Shown in pieces: positions 13,362-23,840 of a DNA stretch of 64,000 bases. Source of the stretch: Brachionus koreanus (lineage: Eukaryota; Rotifera; Eurotatoria; Ploima; Brachionidae); the NCBI GenBank assembly GCA_016987375.1, contig PJRA01000263.1, forward strand, positions 4,941,201 to 5,005,200. The letters are read 5' to 3'. Position 1 is the first letter of the stretch, and each line of letters starts with the position of its first letter. The notes beneath the pieces were generated by a model. That model made no database searches, was not told the DNA's origin, and worked only from the letters and a program-made list of their open reading frames with translations. The position numbers were made by a program, and so were the translations under genes.

Positions 13362-14392
13362 TTTGGCCATGTAAAGCTATACAAAATAAAGCCGCTTTTT
13401 GATAGCTGAACATATTAAGTCAGAGATTTTTATTTTGAAAAGTCGTTTTTTTTTTGTGATTGGGTTATTGTGTTAATTAAAACTGAATCGTTTAATTTGT
13501 TTTTTTCTTTTTTGTTTGCTATCCCACTGCCCTTTTCTCTCTTTTTTTTTTAAGTGTGTATGAAATTTTAAATAAATTTTAAAATAATTATACCAAAAAA
13601 AAAATTTTCGCAAAGATTTGTCTCTAGTTTAGTTGGTCTATTTGTCGATGTATCTTTTTCTTTTCAAATCGAAATGTATCTTCATTGTCAATTATAAATT
13701 GGCACAATTTTTCAGTTTTAAAATTATTAGTATTTTTCTTTTTTTGTTACTAATGTAAAGTTCTGGGGCTAATTTTTTTTCCAAATATATTTTTTCATCG
13801 ACACTAATTACCACTGAGCCGAACAAACCATGAAGCAGGTATTTATATTTATTTATTTAAATATTCAAATAAACTTTAAAAATTGTGTTTTTTTTTTATC
13901 TAAAATTTAATTCCTATTCTGCTATTTAGTTAAACTCACTAGATAGCTATAAAAAGTTCAATTTATGTTAAATATAAAGGTTATGATTCATAATATATTT
14001 TGGACCATAGTAAAACATTACTGAAACGTTGTAGGTTGTCAATATGAATTAAGAAAAAAAATTATATTAATAAATTATATTAATTTTTTTTATGAATTTT
14101 TTTATCTATCTAAAACATACAATGAAAGTGGCCACTCTAAAGAGTAAGCCAATCGTTAATAGAGTGAAAAAAAAGAGTAAATAAAAAAACATAGTCAAAT
14201 GTATAAAAAGAAAATACGTCTGAACTTTTTGTTTCTTCTACCATTCTAACATTCCTTCTGTTGTTGTGTCTGACAAAACCTTGATTGTAACCATTTTTGC
14301 CTCTTGTTCTATCTTCAAAACACCTCTTATTATTGCTTGAAACGTCATTACTGTTGTAACTATTGTTACAATAATTACCATAAAATTAGTAA

Positions 14393-14572
14393 ACCAGCAA
14401 TTTAATAAATTCAATTCCGCGGTCAACAAGACAGCCAACACTAAGTTTTGGCGGTACAGTTGCCGTCACTTACGGTACACAACCCAACACAGCTTGTCAT
14501 CCTTTATATTCAAAAACATTGGTAAATAAATTTTATGAACAATTGTTCATACAATTAAATGAGGAAAAATAA
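14393..14572 (+). other. Unidentified open stretch, possible exon or relic
   Basis: This open frame has no ATG at its start and ends at a TAA at 14570-14572. The translation looks protein-like for such A+T-rich DNA (SFGGTVAVTYGTQ, PNTACHPLYSK, then LVNKFYEQLFIQLNEEK), and the DNA is visibly richer in G+C than its flanks. An acceptor-like ACAG at 14431-14434 would start an exon in frame. The opposite strand is also open (14238-14441), so the reading strand is uncertain. I recognise no family. Confidence 0.25.
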
Positions 14573-14784
14573 ATAAATAAAAATTTATAAACAAATTTTT
14601 TATTTGACTTTGATTAATCGAAATTTTTTTTTTACGAAATTTAAATTTACATGAATTTTTAAAAATAAATTATAAAAAATTTACTTTTAGAAATTAATTC
14701 TAAGATTAAATCTTTTTTGAATTTGTGTTGATTAAGTATTTTATTCAAAAAGTTTTTTTCCGTAAAAAGGATTTCGCTTCGTTG

Positions 14785-15344
14785 TTATTGTTTGTTGGTC
14801 AACTGATCGATTTCACTCACTAGGAAAATAATTTTGAAATTTGTTACTACAGTTTTTTTTTTAAATCGTTTGATAATTAAATTTTTAGTCAAATTTCTTT
14901 CCACATAGTTTTCTAAGTTTGTAATTGAATTTTCAAGTGAGCTAAAATCGTCCAAATAATTTAGCTGTAAATTTAAATCTTCTGGTGGCAATGTTTTATC
15001 GTTTTTTTAATTATACTAGCTAGAATTGAAAATTTTTTATCGTTTTTTTAATTATACTAGCTTCATATAAAAATACAGAAGTGAATTATTTACTTGATTG
15101 TTAGTATTCTGTTTACGCGCAGTATCAAAACTTTCACTTAATAAAGTTATAAGCATATTGACAAGCATAAAGACTAATATTGTATAAAAAACAACATATA
15201 TCAAGAACCACAAGTGTCCATCGCTTAAGCGATATTTATTTTGTCTTTTAATCATAATTCCCAGCATTTCAATGTTAGTTGGATTTGCTAGAGCTATATT
15301 GCGCTCAATTATTCCATCGTCTTTATCTACAGCCAACCTTTGAA
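14785..15344 (-). CDS. Polycystin/TRPP-like channel, last two exons only
   Basis: The penultimate exon starts near 15344 after a CAAAG acceptor and reads LAVDKDDGIIERNIAL, a loop, then a hydrophobic helix HLWFLIYVVFYTILVFMLVN followed by MLITLLSESFDTARKQ. This resembles the last transmembrane segment (S6) and proximal tail of polycystin/TRPP cation channels. The donor is a GTATAA at about 15056. The last exon, from about 14967 (acceptor TTACAG), joins in phase 0 and gives LNYLDDFSSLENSITNLENY, a likely amphipathic or coiled-coil tail, ending in QLTNKQ with a stop at 14785. A short direct duplication lies in the intron. Upstream exons were not found: that side holds a palindromic MITE and a LINE. 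It could be a gene broken by insertions, a remnant, or a gene with distant exons. PKD1-like versus PKD2-like is undecided. Confidence 0.5.
14997..15062. repeat. Short direct duplication at a splice boundary
   Basis: A 27-30 base unit (TTTATCGTTTTTTTAATTAT plus ACTAGCT) occurs twice, at about 14998-15024 and 15038-15062, separated by about 13 bases. On the minus strand the outer copy contains the presumed donor of the polycystin-like penultimate exon, so the donor-side sequence is duplicated within the intron. Confidence 0.7.
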
Positions 15345-15470
15345 ATATATAAATAAAAATTCCAAAGTAAAAAATAAATCTCTTGTAAAAAATATACAAA
15401 ATTATAAATTTGAATTTAGAAACAAAAAAAAAAAACAAAAATTTGAAATTAAAATAACTTTCTTTTTGTA

Positions 15471-15676
15471 AGCCTAAAACTTGTTCTGCAAATTGTATCA
15501 GTTGATACATAGTTTGTATCACACAAAACCAGAGTCTGCAAAAAGTCTGCAATTAAATTTTAAAAATTTCTCAATACATATAGAGTTCTATAGAGCTGCA
15601 GAGATTTTGCACAGACTAAATTTAGGTGATACAAACTAAGTTTCAGATGATACAAGAACAAGTTTTAGACTTTCGG
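15471..15676. mobile_element. Palindromic MITE (family B), copy 1
   Basis: The ends form an imperfect inverted repeat. The left arm has AAAACTTGTTCT, a TGTATCA block, TAGTTTGTATCAC and a GCAGAC block. The right arm carries the reverse complement of the same words (GTGATACAAACTA, TGATACAAGAACAAGTTTT). Two more diverged copies lie at 21869-22050 and 22645-22779. It is non-coding; the ORF that begins at 15552 on the minus strand merely runs through it. The transposase class is unknown. Confidence 0.65.
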
Positions 15677-16254
15677 AAAAAGAATTACTTAAATTCAAAT
15701 TTTTGTTTTTGTTTTTTTGTGCCAAAATTCACACTGCCTTATTTAGGCATTTTGAAATTTATAATAAATTCAAAGACGTCAAATAGAAGGCAAATTGAAG
15801 TTTATTATCAAATTTAAATGATCTGATTTTAAAATTATTTATAAAATAGTTTTTAAAATATTTTCTTGATAATAAAGATGGATATTTGTGATTAACATTC
15901 AATGCTAAATTTAATTTTTTATCTGTACAAAAGTCTGCAAATTGATGTACCATCTTTTAAATGCTATGAAGATTTTAAATAAAGATTAAAAACAAATTGA
16001 ACATGACCAGTTGATAAAATCGATTTGTAAATTTTATTTTATTTTGAAATTTTTGAAAATCTTCCAAAACGTTTAAAAGAGAACATAATTCCGGAAGACC
16101 AAAGTCACCAGTTCATAATTCATCATCTTCAAATATTATTCTTAAGTTATTAAAAAAAAAATTCTTATTATGCTTAATACAAATAAAATTAATTTAAAAT
16201 TAGATTTTATAAAATGGATAAAAAAAAAATTTAAGTTTTTATTTAAAATCTACA

Positions 16255-18230
16255 TAATAATAATAATAATAATAATAAGCTACTGCAGACTAACTGCGGA
16301 GCAAGGCGATAAGTGCCTTGCTATGGTAGCTGTCTGATTTAACATAAACCTTAATAATGATAAAATATGTTAATAGAAAAAATTAATTATTTTAGTTTCA
16401 AATAAATATCCAGTTTGTTTTTAAATTCATTCTTGGATTTTGCGTTAGCAACTTCAACTGGTAACATGTTCCACTCGTTTACCACTCGATTTGTCAAGAA
16501 GCTATTTCTGTTTTTGTTTCTTGTCAGTTGTTGGGTCAGTCTTCTTGGATGTCCTCGGATTCCTCCAGCTGGGCCATTGGATGAGAGTGCGTGACTTTTA
16601 ATGTACGGATTCTGTAGATGAATTTCACTTAGACCGTTCATTATTTTAAATGTCTCTATTTAGTCTCCACGTTCACGTCTTGTGTTTAGTGTCGTTATTC
16701 CCAATCTTGTAAGTCTTTCTTCATATTTTAAATTTTTTAAGCTAAATACTAATTTTGTAGCTCTTCTTTGTACTTGTTCTAGGATTTTTGAATCTCTTTT
16801 GGTATAAGGGCTCCAGGCTGCTGCTGCATATTCGAGATGTGGTCTAACAAACGAAACGTACAATTGTTTGAATATATTTAATGACCAGCATTTGAAGGCT
16901 TGCTTTAATTGACCCAGAACTGCGTTGGCTTTATTAGCCGCTTGTGTCGTTTGGTGTGTCCATTTCAAATCATCTGTAAGATAAATTCCAAGATCTTTTT
17001 CGACTTTTGTTTGGGGAATCGGTAAGTTGTTCATTGATAATTCGATTTCATTAATAGTTTTATTTTTGAAGAACATAAATTTGCATTTGTCTTCGTTAAA
17101 TTTCAATTGCCAATCGTCCGACCATTTAACAATTCGGTCAATATCTGTTTGCAACTGTTCAACATCAAGACGGTTTCTAATGATATTAATCAGTTTGGTG
17201 TCATCCGCAAACAGTTTGATTAAGCTTGTTGAGACGTTTGGTATATCGTTTATGAAAATTACGAAGAGAAGAGGGCCAAGAACAGAACCTTGTGGCACAC
17301 CGCTTAGAACGTCTCTCCACTCTGAGACATTTTCGCCCAGTACAACACGCTGCTTCCTGCCAATCAAAAAATCGGAAAGCCAGTTTATGATTTTATCGCA
17401 AAATCCGTAAGCCTGGACTTTTTTAATTAATGCTCGGTGTGAAACTTTGTCAAATGCCTTGGCAAAATCGAAAAAGACAATTGCACAGGCAAAACCCCTG
17501 TTTAAGGCTTCGGTAATTATGTCAATTGTTTCGAGGAGATTAGTCAGACATGATTTTCTCTCAACAAAACCATGTTGTTGGTTAGTAATCAGATGGAGTC
17601 TGTTCAGATGAGCCATCATCGCGTCTCTGATGATTCTCTCCATGATTTTACAAGTGACAGAAGTAAGCGATATTGGTCTATAGTTGCTCGGTTCAGTTCT
17701 TTTACCTTTTTTAAAAATTGGAGTTATGTTAGCTTCCTTCCATGCAGTTGGAAGTTTGCCTGTTGAGTATGATTCTTTGAAAATTGGTTCCAACATTCTA
17801 GAGAAGCTTTCAGCACAGCTTTTGATTACATGTGGGTGTAGACCATCGTTCCCACTCGCTTTTCGTTTATCCAGTCTACCAATGTATTTGATGATATTTG
17901 AATGCGAAAATAACTCGATATCAATTTCACAGACTTTGTCGCAGATCGACTCGAAATTAGGCAGCACTGCACCACAATCAGCATTAAAGGATCGTTGAAA
18001 TTGTTCATTTAACAGGTTAGTAATGATTTTTTTATCTACGATAAGATCCCCATTTGGGCTAGTAAGAGATCTAATTTTATCTGTGTGTTTTCTTTGATGA
18101 TTTATGTAACTATATATTAATTTAGGATTCTTTTTGCTTTCTTGAATAATTTTCTCCTCGTAAGATACGCGCGTAGCTTTGATCATTCGTTTTAACTCTT
18201 TACTCTTTTAAGTTTTACATAACATGTAAA
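16255..18230 (-). mobile_element. 5'-truncated LINE with one internal stop
   Basis: The minus strand encodes the C-terminal part of a non-LTR retrotransposon ORF2, entered just before the reverse transcriptase domain (18186) and ending at 16387. The motifs are in order and intact: NYRPISLTS, FFDFAKAFDKVSH, GVPQGSVLGPLLF, LFADDTKLI, and after the palm RPHLEYAAAAWSPY and NRVVNEWNMLP. A single in-frame TAA (16660-16662) splits the frame after RRERGD; the same frame continues for 84 residues or more. No endonuclease domain or ORF1 is present, so the copy is 5'-truncated. It ends in a (TTA)n run (16255-16278), typical of CR1-like 3' ends. By its few lesions it is much younger than the LINE pieces at 1.3 and 7.9 kb. 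Confidence 0.92.
16387..18186 (-). pseudogene. LINE ORF2 reverse transcriptase, nonsense-interrupted
   Basis: This is the reverse transcriptase and C-terminal portion of the LINE. The 508-residue upper segment (18186-16660) has all catalytic-site motifs, including the FADD box with its two catalytic aspartates. The lower segment (16641-16387) is the usual C-terminal extension (GHPRRLTQQLTRN and the VVNEWNMLP signature). They are one frame broken by a single TAA codon, so this is a recent nonsense change and not two genes. The copy cannot be autonomous because its N-terminal endonuclease is missing. Clade by eye is CR1/jockey-like; an RT phylogeny would settle it. Confidence 0.88.
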
Positions 18231-19503
18231 ACTTGTTGCAACAGAATTATTAAATCTAATTCACAGATTAATGTTAATATCCTAAGATAAAGATTTTGAA
18301 TTGATCATCAACTTCAAGATTCCCTTATTTATAGCCTTAAAAATTAGTTTCAAGATTTGATTATCTAGCATTTAAAATATATTTGCCGTGTAAAAAAGTT
18401 TACTTGAAAATCCACTTTTAGACCAGGAGAAGTTATATAGCACCCAGAGCGAACAAACACATAAAATTCTTATATATGAAAACTTTTGTTAAGCTTATCA
18501 ATATTTTAAAACTTTATTCAAAATCGCATATGGCAAGTTTTTTTCTTTTTTCCAGACATTTTTTAATAAAACTTTGAATAAAAAAAAGTCCCAACATAAA
18601 AAAGATTTATTTATAAAAAATAAAAATTTATGACAACAAATTTTACGACTAAAATCTAACGATTTTTAAGATTTTTAACGATTGAAGTTAAATTTTTTTT
18701 AATTGATTTTGTTTTTTAATTCTAAAATAAAATATGAGGAATTATTGATCAATTGACGAAATTTTATTTTTTGTCTTGTAATAAATAAAAAAGCATTAGT
18801 TTTATAATTAAAACTTAAACCATAACTTGAGGTATTCATATTGAAATTTGAAATTAGTTTAATATCATTAAATCATATTTAAATTTTAAGAAAATATTAG
18901 ATATTAATTGAGACTTTAATTTAATAATTAAATGATCATAAAAGCTTTCAAAAATTATTTTTGAAGGAGACGATCAGAACGATAGCTTGGTTATTTTTTT
19001 AATTTACCACATTTTGAATGAAAAGAACACTTTTTGACTTATAAAAATTGAACTTATCAGAAATGTTTTGATATTTTTATATTTCGTTTTTTTTTCTTCA
19101 TTTTTTGACAAAATTTTTTTTTTAGTGTTGGTATCCGTACACACGGTCAGAGATCGGGTAAAAATTATTTGTGGCCGAGACAGTATTCGCTAAACTCCGC
19201 CAACTAGTATGCGGACGGTATTTTGGTCGGTCTCCCAAACGGTCTCAATTTCAGACCGTCAAAAAATACGGCCAAATAAATACGGTCGGTAGACATTTAC
19301 CAGACCATTTTCTTTTTTAACTTTTTTTCACATTTAATAAATAAAAATTAAAACTTTTAGGATAAAAAAAAGAGAGTAAATTTTTTTGGTGATAAATAAA
19401 AAAAGTTAAAAACCATAATTATTTAAATTTAACTTAGCTTGTTAGTTAGAAAATATTATTAAAAGCTAAAAACTATTTATTCTATTTTTAAAATAAAAAA
19501 AAA
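18231..19503. other. Intergenic DNA with a G+C-richer patch at 19130-19310
   Basis: Most of this is A+T-rich and featureless. At 19130-19310 the composition changes: repeated CGGTC/GACCG words, a short perfect stem (ACGGTCT...AGACCGT near 19233-19257) and an end-like GTGTTGGTATCCGTACACAC near 19126. It looks like part of a non-coding DNA transposon, but I found no matching second terminus. Confidence 0.35.
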
Positions 19504-20270
19504 TTATAATGATAGGCATTCATCGGGCAAATCAAAGTCACTTTCGTTTACTCCAGCAGTTACATTGAATAAGTGTAATTGATAATCATGTTTATCATTG
19601 TCAAGATAAAGTGATACTGGAATACAGTTATTTACTGTCACCAATGACAACAAATCAAAAGTTTCACCGTTTGAATTGAATTTTGCTACCCAGCTTGAAA
19701 CTAAAAGACTTGAATCTTTTAATTCAGAGGCACCTAATAATTAATTTGATTTTCAATTAGTTCAAGTGACGAAAGCTTTATTTTTTATATTTACCCATTG
19801 TTAAATCACCATAAAAAGTTGCATCATCAGGTATATCTTAAAATTGATTTAACAAATAAATTTCAATAACAAAAAAAAAATACCAAAATCGTTCCATTCT
19901 TGTTCTAGGGTTTTTTTTTCACATGATTTTCTAGTATAGCTATATCTGTAGACAACTTTTTCGTTAAAAAGTTCAATTATATCAACATAGTCGGAATAAC
20001 TACCACTTTGCTCTATACCAACTCTTCTTGTTCTCTTATTCACAGAATCGAAAGTTAGTTCAAATTTGGATTTATACCTAGCTTTATTATCACGATCATA
20101 AGTACTTTAATTAAAAAATATCTGTTGACTCTTGTCCTTTTTTTTTTTTTAAATAAAATAGGGTCTGCTTACTTTGCTCTCCATTGTTTTGGCGATTTGC
20201 ATGGAATTCTTGACTCAATATTGATAATTAAGAATGTAGCAACTAAAAGAAAAAGGCAGATGTTTTTCAT
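19504..20270 (-). CDS. Ependymin-related secreted protein, complete, four exons
   Basis: Exons (transcript order) are 20270-20173, 20104-19884, 19836-19795 and 19733-19504; the introns are short with GT..AG ends and the phases match, giving 196 aa. A signal peptide (MKNICLFLLVATFLI) leads to the start of the mature domain CKSPKQW. The ependymin-type order follows: a Tyr-rich strand (ARYKSKFELTFDS), a 'YVDIIELFNEKVVYRYSY' strand, SCEKKTLEQEWNDF, a P-D-D-A-T-F-Y-G loop, SSWVAKF, NNCIPVSLYL, and a C-terminal DECLSL. Cysteines in these positions form the disulphides of the family, and two NxT/S sites (NVT, NES) near the C-terminus may be glycosylated. Ependymin-related proteins are secreted or lysosomal lipid-binding glycoproteins common in invertebrates. 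A poly(A) signal AATAAA lies on the minus strand at 19481-19476. The family rests on motif recall, not a search. Confidence 0.85.
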
Positions 20271-21133
20271 TTTTAGATATTTTAAAATTTTTTAAAAAAT
20301 TAGAAATTTTATTTTATTTAAATATCCACAAATCGACATTTAAATCAAACTTAATAACTTCACTTAATACCATCTAAATTTAATATAAAATTTTAAAATT
20401 TCATTTAAAATTTTTAAAATTAAAAAGATCAATGCTTTACACTATGTATGTATTTACTTTGTAGGATATTTATTTATGGCTGAAATGTTATTTAAACTAT
20501 TAAATGTTAATCTAAGTAGAGTAGATACTGTCCTGAAATCTCTTGATTTAAAAAAAAATCACATAAAACAAATTTCAAACCCTTAAAAAAAAAATGAAAA
20601 TTTTTTTACAATATTTAAAGAGTAAATTTGCTTTTTTTAAAAACTCTTAAATGTATTTGAGTTAAATAGTTTAGAATTAAACAAAATAAAATATTTTTAA
20701 TTTCAACTTGTTTTTTAAAATCTAAAAATTTTAATTGAATACCAAGCCATATGTGGCTGTTGAAAATTTTCCCAGTTTTATTTAGAAAAATCATCTTTAA
20801 AAGATTTAATTTTAAAATTATTGCAAACATTAAAAGAATTGATTATTTTATTCAAGAATATAACCACTCCTTTTAAAACCGGAAAAAAGAAAAAGATTAA
20901 AGCATTTTAGGCTAATAAAAAAATAAGAGAAGCTGATTTTTAAAATTTAGATTAAAAATTGATTCCCTGAATGTAATCTGGTGCAAAATTGAAAGTTTTG
21001 CTATAAAACTATTATTAAGAAAAAAGGCAAAAAATTTTCATTTTAGTTTTTACCGATTCTAAAGTTTTCTTCGGTAAATATCTTTAGTTCGAATGTCTTA
21101 TTATTCTTTAAAGATCAATGATTATCAATTAAT
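20271..21133. other. Intergenic A+T-rich DNA
   Basis: This holds the presumed promoter of the ependymin-related gene at its left side. Nothing else is recognisable; the 71-codon frame at 20615-20830 is low complexity and not accepted. Confidence 0.4.
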
Positions 21134-21240
21134 TTAACACTAGAACACCCGAAGGGTTTTTTAGACCCCTTTTTGAAAAATTTAAACTTGAATATTATCA
21201 CATATAATTGAAATTTTAACTTCTTTAAACTAAAAGTCTC
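21134..21240. mobile_element. TTAA-type MITE (family A), left end
   Basis: It begins TTAA-CACTAGAACACCCGA and continues with a stem-like AGGGTTTTTTAGACCC block. This matches the first ~80 bases of the complete element at 41665-41887, including the later CACATATAA word. The right terminus could not be placed; a degenerate GTGTTAA near 21567 is one candidate. Confidence 0.6.
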
Positions 21241-21868
21241 TTTTTTAGCTAGATTATGATATTATATTTAATTTAAACAAACAATCGAAATTTGGTTAAA
21301 AAATTTAAAATATTCTTTTAGTTAGTTAATTTTTAAAATCATAGTTAATTTTTAAAAGGATTGAACTTTTAAAAAAATTAATTGATTTTTTGAAAGATAT
21401 TCGAGATTTTAATTAAGTCACGCAGACAAATTATGACAAATTATATATTTTATTTGAAAATATATGAAATTTAATAATAAAGAATTAAAAATAAGATTTT
21501 TAGTTTATATTTTATAATTTTTTAATTCTTTTAGAAAATGTTAAATTTTAAAATTTATGTTATAAGTGTTAATTTAGATTTTTTTAAACAAAAATGATAA
21601 TTCAAATTTTTTAGAAATTTTTGTTTATAAAAATTAAAAAATAAATTTTACAAATAAAATTAAAAATTAGAGTTTTCAAAAATTATGAGACAATTTTTTT
21701 ATAGTTATTTATAAGTTTAAAGTTACGTCAAATCAGGTAAAATAGATTAATTTGATAACACCTAGATATGAATAAATATTTGTAAAATAGGTTTGTAAAA
21801 TTGGTAGTGTAAATTTTGGAACAAAAAGCAAAAATATAAATTCAAAATTTAAACAAACTTTTTAGTTT

Positions 21869-22050
21869 GACTTACAAATTGTATCTGCTGACACATAGTT
21901 TGTTTCACCTAGATATAGTCTATGCAAAATATTTGAAATGATATAATAAAAATTTATGAAATTTAATTGCAGACTTATTGCAGACTTATTGCAGACTCTG
22001 GTTTTGTTTGATACATACAAAGTATCAGCTGATAGCAAGTTTTAAAGTCG
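21869..22050. mobile_element. Palindromic MITE (family B), copy 2
   Basis: The left arm (GACTTACAAATTGTATC, TAGTTTGTTTCACC) and the right arm (CAGACTCTGGTTTTG, TATCAGCTGATA, CAAGTTTTAAAGTC) correspond to the arms of copy 1 at 15471-15676. It also contains a local TTATTGCAGAC duplication (about 21973-21995). Confidence 0.6.
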
Positions 22051-22644
22051 AATAAAAAATTATTTTAATAAAATTTTTGTTTTTGTTTTTTATTTCAGAA
22101 TTCACATTGCCGTAAAATTTAGCACAGTAATATTTTTAAGTTTGGAGCATTTTGCAAAGAGTTTCCAAATTATTTGCAAATTTTGACATTTGAATGTTTC
22201 AATTAGTTTAATTAAAAGAACAAATTTTTACAAACCAAATTGAAATAAAATAAATAAATACTTTAAATTTAAATGTATAAATTTATACAAATTATCAAAA
22301 GTTCAATTAACCTACATACATTGCATCTGTTATATTTAAATTTAAAAAAATTATATAACTTTATTAAAAAATGTTATTAAAATATTCTGATACTCCTTAA
22401 ATAAAAAAAAAATTAGAAAAATAAAATTTTCAGTGACTTTTGGGATTTAGATTAAAATTATATTATTAAATCTAATTCATTATATTTTTTCTTATTTGTA
22501 TTAAATTCAGTATTAATATCTAACTTTCAAATATTATTCTAAAATATAAAATTAATGCTTCGTTACTCGCAATATTAAAGGCTCTGCCTCACATATCTTA
22601 AATATTAATAAGGTTAATTAAAATTAATGTAGTGGTTATTTTTA

Positions 22645-22779
22645 TACCGTAGCATACATACTTAGTATGAAACAAAACCAGAATCTGCAAAAACTTTAAT
22701 TTGAATTTTAAATTTCTCAATACATAAAGTGTTTTTTATTGTTGCAGAAATTTAGAACAAGTTTTGAACAAGTCAAACT
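22645..22779. mobile_element. Palindromic MITE (family B), diverged copy 3
   Basis: It contains AAACAAAACCAGAATCTGCA, a 'TTTCTCAATACATA' core and a GAACAAGTTTTGAACAAGTC end. The same words occur in copy 1 in the same order, but with deletions. Confidence 0.5.
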
Positions 22780-22947
22780 AAAAAAGTTATTTTAATTCTA
22801 AATTATTGACAGATTCTTGACAAGAAGATGCTAAAATAAATCACCATATCTTAGGAACATGCTTTTTATTTATGGCTTATAAAAGCCCTTTATTTTCCCA
22901 TTATATAAATCACTTGAATTTAAACAAATATGTTAATGACCAATGTC

Positions 22948-22980
22948 TTAGCACTAGAAGCACCAAGCATTTTTTCATGT
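22948..22980. mobile_element. Single TTAA-type MITE end (family A')
   Basis: The sequence TTAGCACTAGAAGCACCAAG matches the terminal repeat of the element at 63726-63933 (CACTAGAAGCACC), except that the flank reads TTAG instead of TTAA. No partner end was found nearby. Confidence 0.45.
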
Positions 22981-23036
22981 TTTTTTAATTCAAAAATATC
23001 TTATAAAAAACTATAATAATTAAACTATAATAATTA

Positions 23037-23372
23037 CAGTCAATCCTCGATGTAACGAGCAAGTTGGGCGGAAATTTCGTTGCTCGTTATATCGAAATTG
23101 CATTGAAAAAGATGGGCAAAAAAATTTTTTTGCCTTAAAATCTCGATGGCCTAACATTGTCGCATACTTTAAGGCTTGTAGTTGAATTTCGAAAATTTTT
23201 GCTCTAAGATTTTTTCTTTAGACGAGAGAATTGTCGAAATGGTCGATGTGTTGACGCTATACTCTTTTACGAGAATTGAAGTAGCGATTTTTTGTTCGCA
23301 ATGTTTTTTTATTATTTCAACTTTTGATTCAAGTGAAATACACTTTCTTTTTTTTTGTTTAAGATAGGACAT
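23037..23372 (-). pseudogene. pogo/Tigger-like transposon remnant
   Basis: The minus-strand frame 23372-23169 gives the start of a CENP-B-type transposase: KKRKCISLESKVEIIKK, then a helix-turn-helix region VKEYSVNTSTISTILSSKEK. This is the N-terminal DNA-binding domain of pogo/Tigger/jerky proteins. The catalytic DDE part is absent. The frame then runs directly into an end-like sequence at 23037-23062 (CAGTCAATCCTCGATGTAAC), the form of Tigger/pogo terminal repeats, with a palindrome around GTTGCTCGTTA just inside it. So this is an internally deleted copy that keeps one terminus. The other terminus was not found. Confidence 0.7.
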
Positions 23373-23636
23373 TTTTTATAAACAATTAGATAGGAAATGT
23401 TTTCTGGTGATTTATAGTTATTCATGAAGATAATATAAAAATATATTCATAAATATATAAATATATATAAAAATATATTCATAAAAAATTTCAACAATTT
23501 CAACAATGAAACACAAGATATAAATTTAGAATTAAAAAAGGAGTACAATATTAAGATTATAAGCTTTTTAAACCGATTTACGTTAGAGAAGGTTCAATTT
23601 TGATGGTCACTCAAATTATAGGTCAAATTGGAATGA

Positions 23637-23840
23637 TTGATAAAGAAATTAGTGGCAGCAACATTTCCGATTTATTTTATTGAGCCATTTGACGAAAATC
23701 AAGAAAATAAAAATTTGAATAAAATGGATAAAATGTTAAAAATCAATTGTTTAATTGACAACAGTTACTACATTCATGAAAAAGATGTAACTAAAAAATA
23801 TATCATAATTCCTTATGATGTCAGAATAAAATTGGCTTAA
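23637..23840 (+). other. Unidentified coding-like frame
   Basis: Sixty-seven codons follow an in-frame stop and begin TTG, with no ATG until residue 30. The translation has good complexity (AATFPIYFIEPFDENQ, then LKINCLIDNSYYIHEKDV and a KYIIIPYDVRIKLA end). It may be an exon piece or transposon-derived relic beside the pogo remnant. I see no recognisable family, and no confident acceptor. Confidence 0.3.

Noticed and set aside
17027..18008. ORFs overlapping the LINE
   Set aside because: They are shadows of the reverse transcriptase frame on the minus strand.
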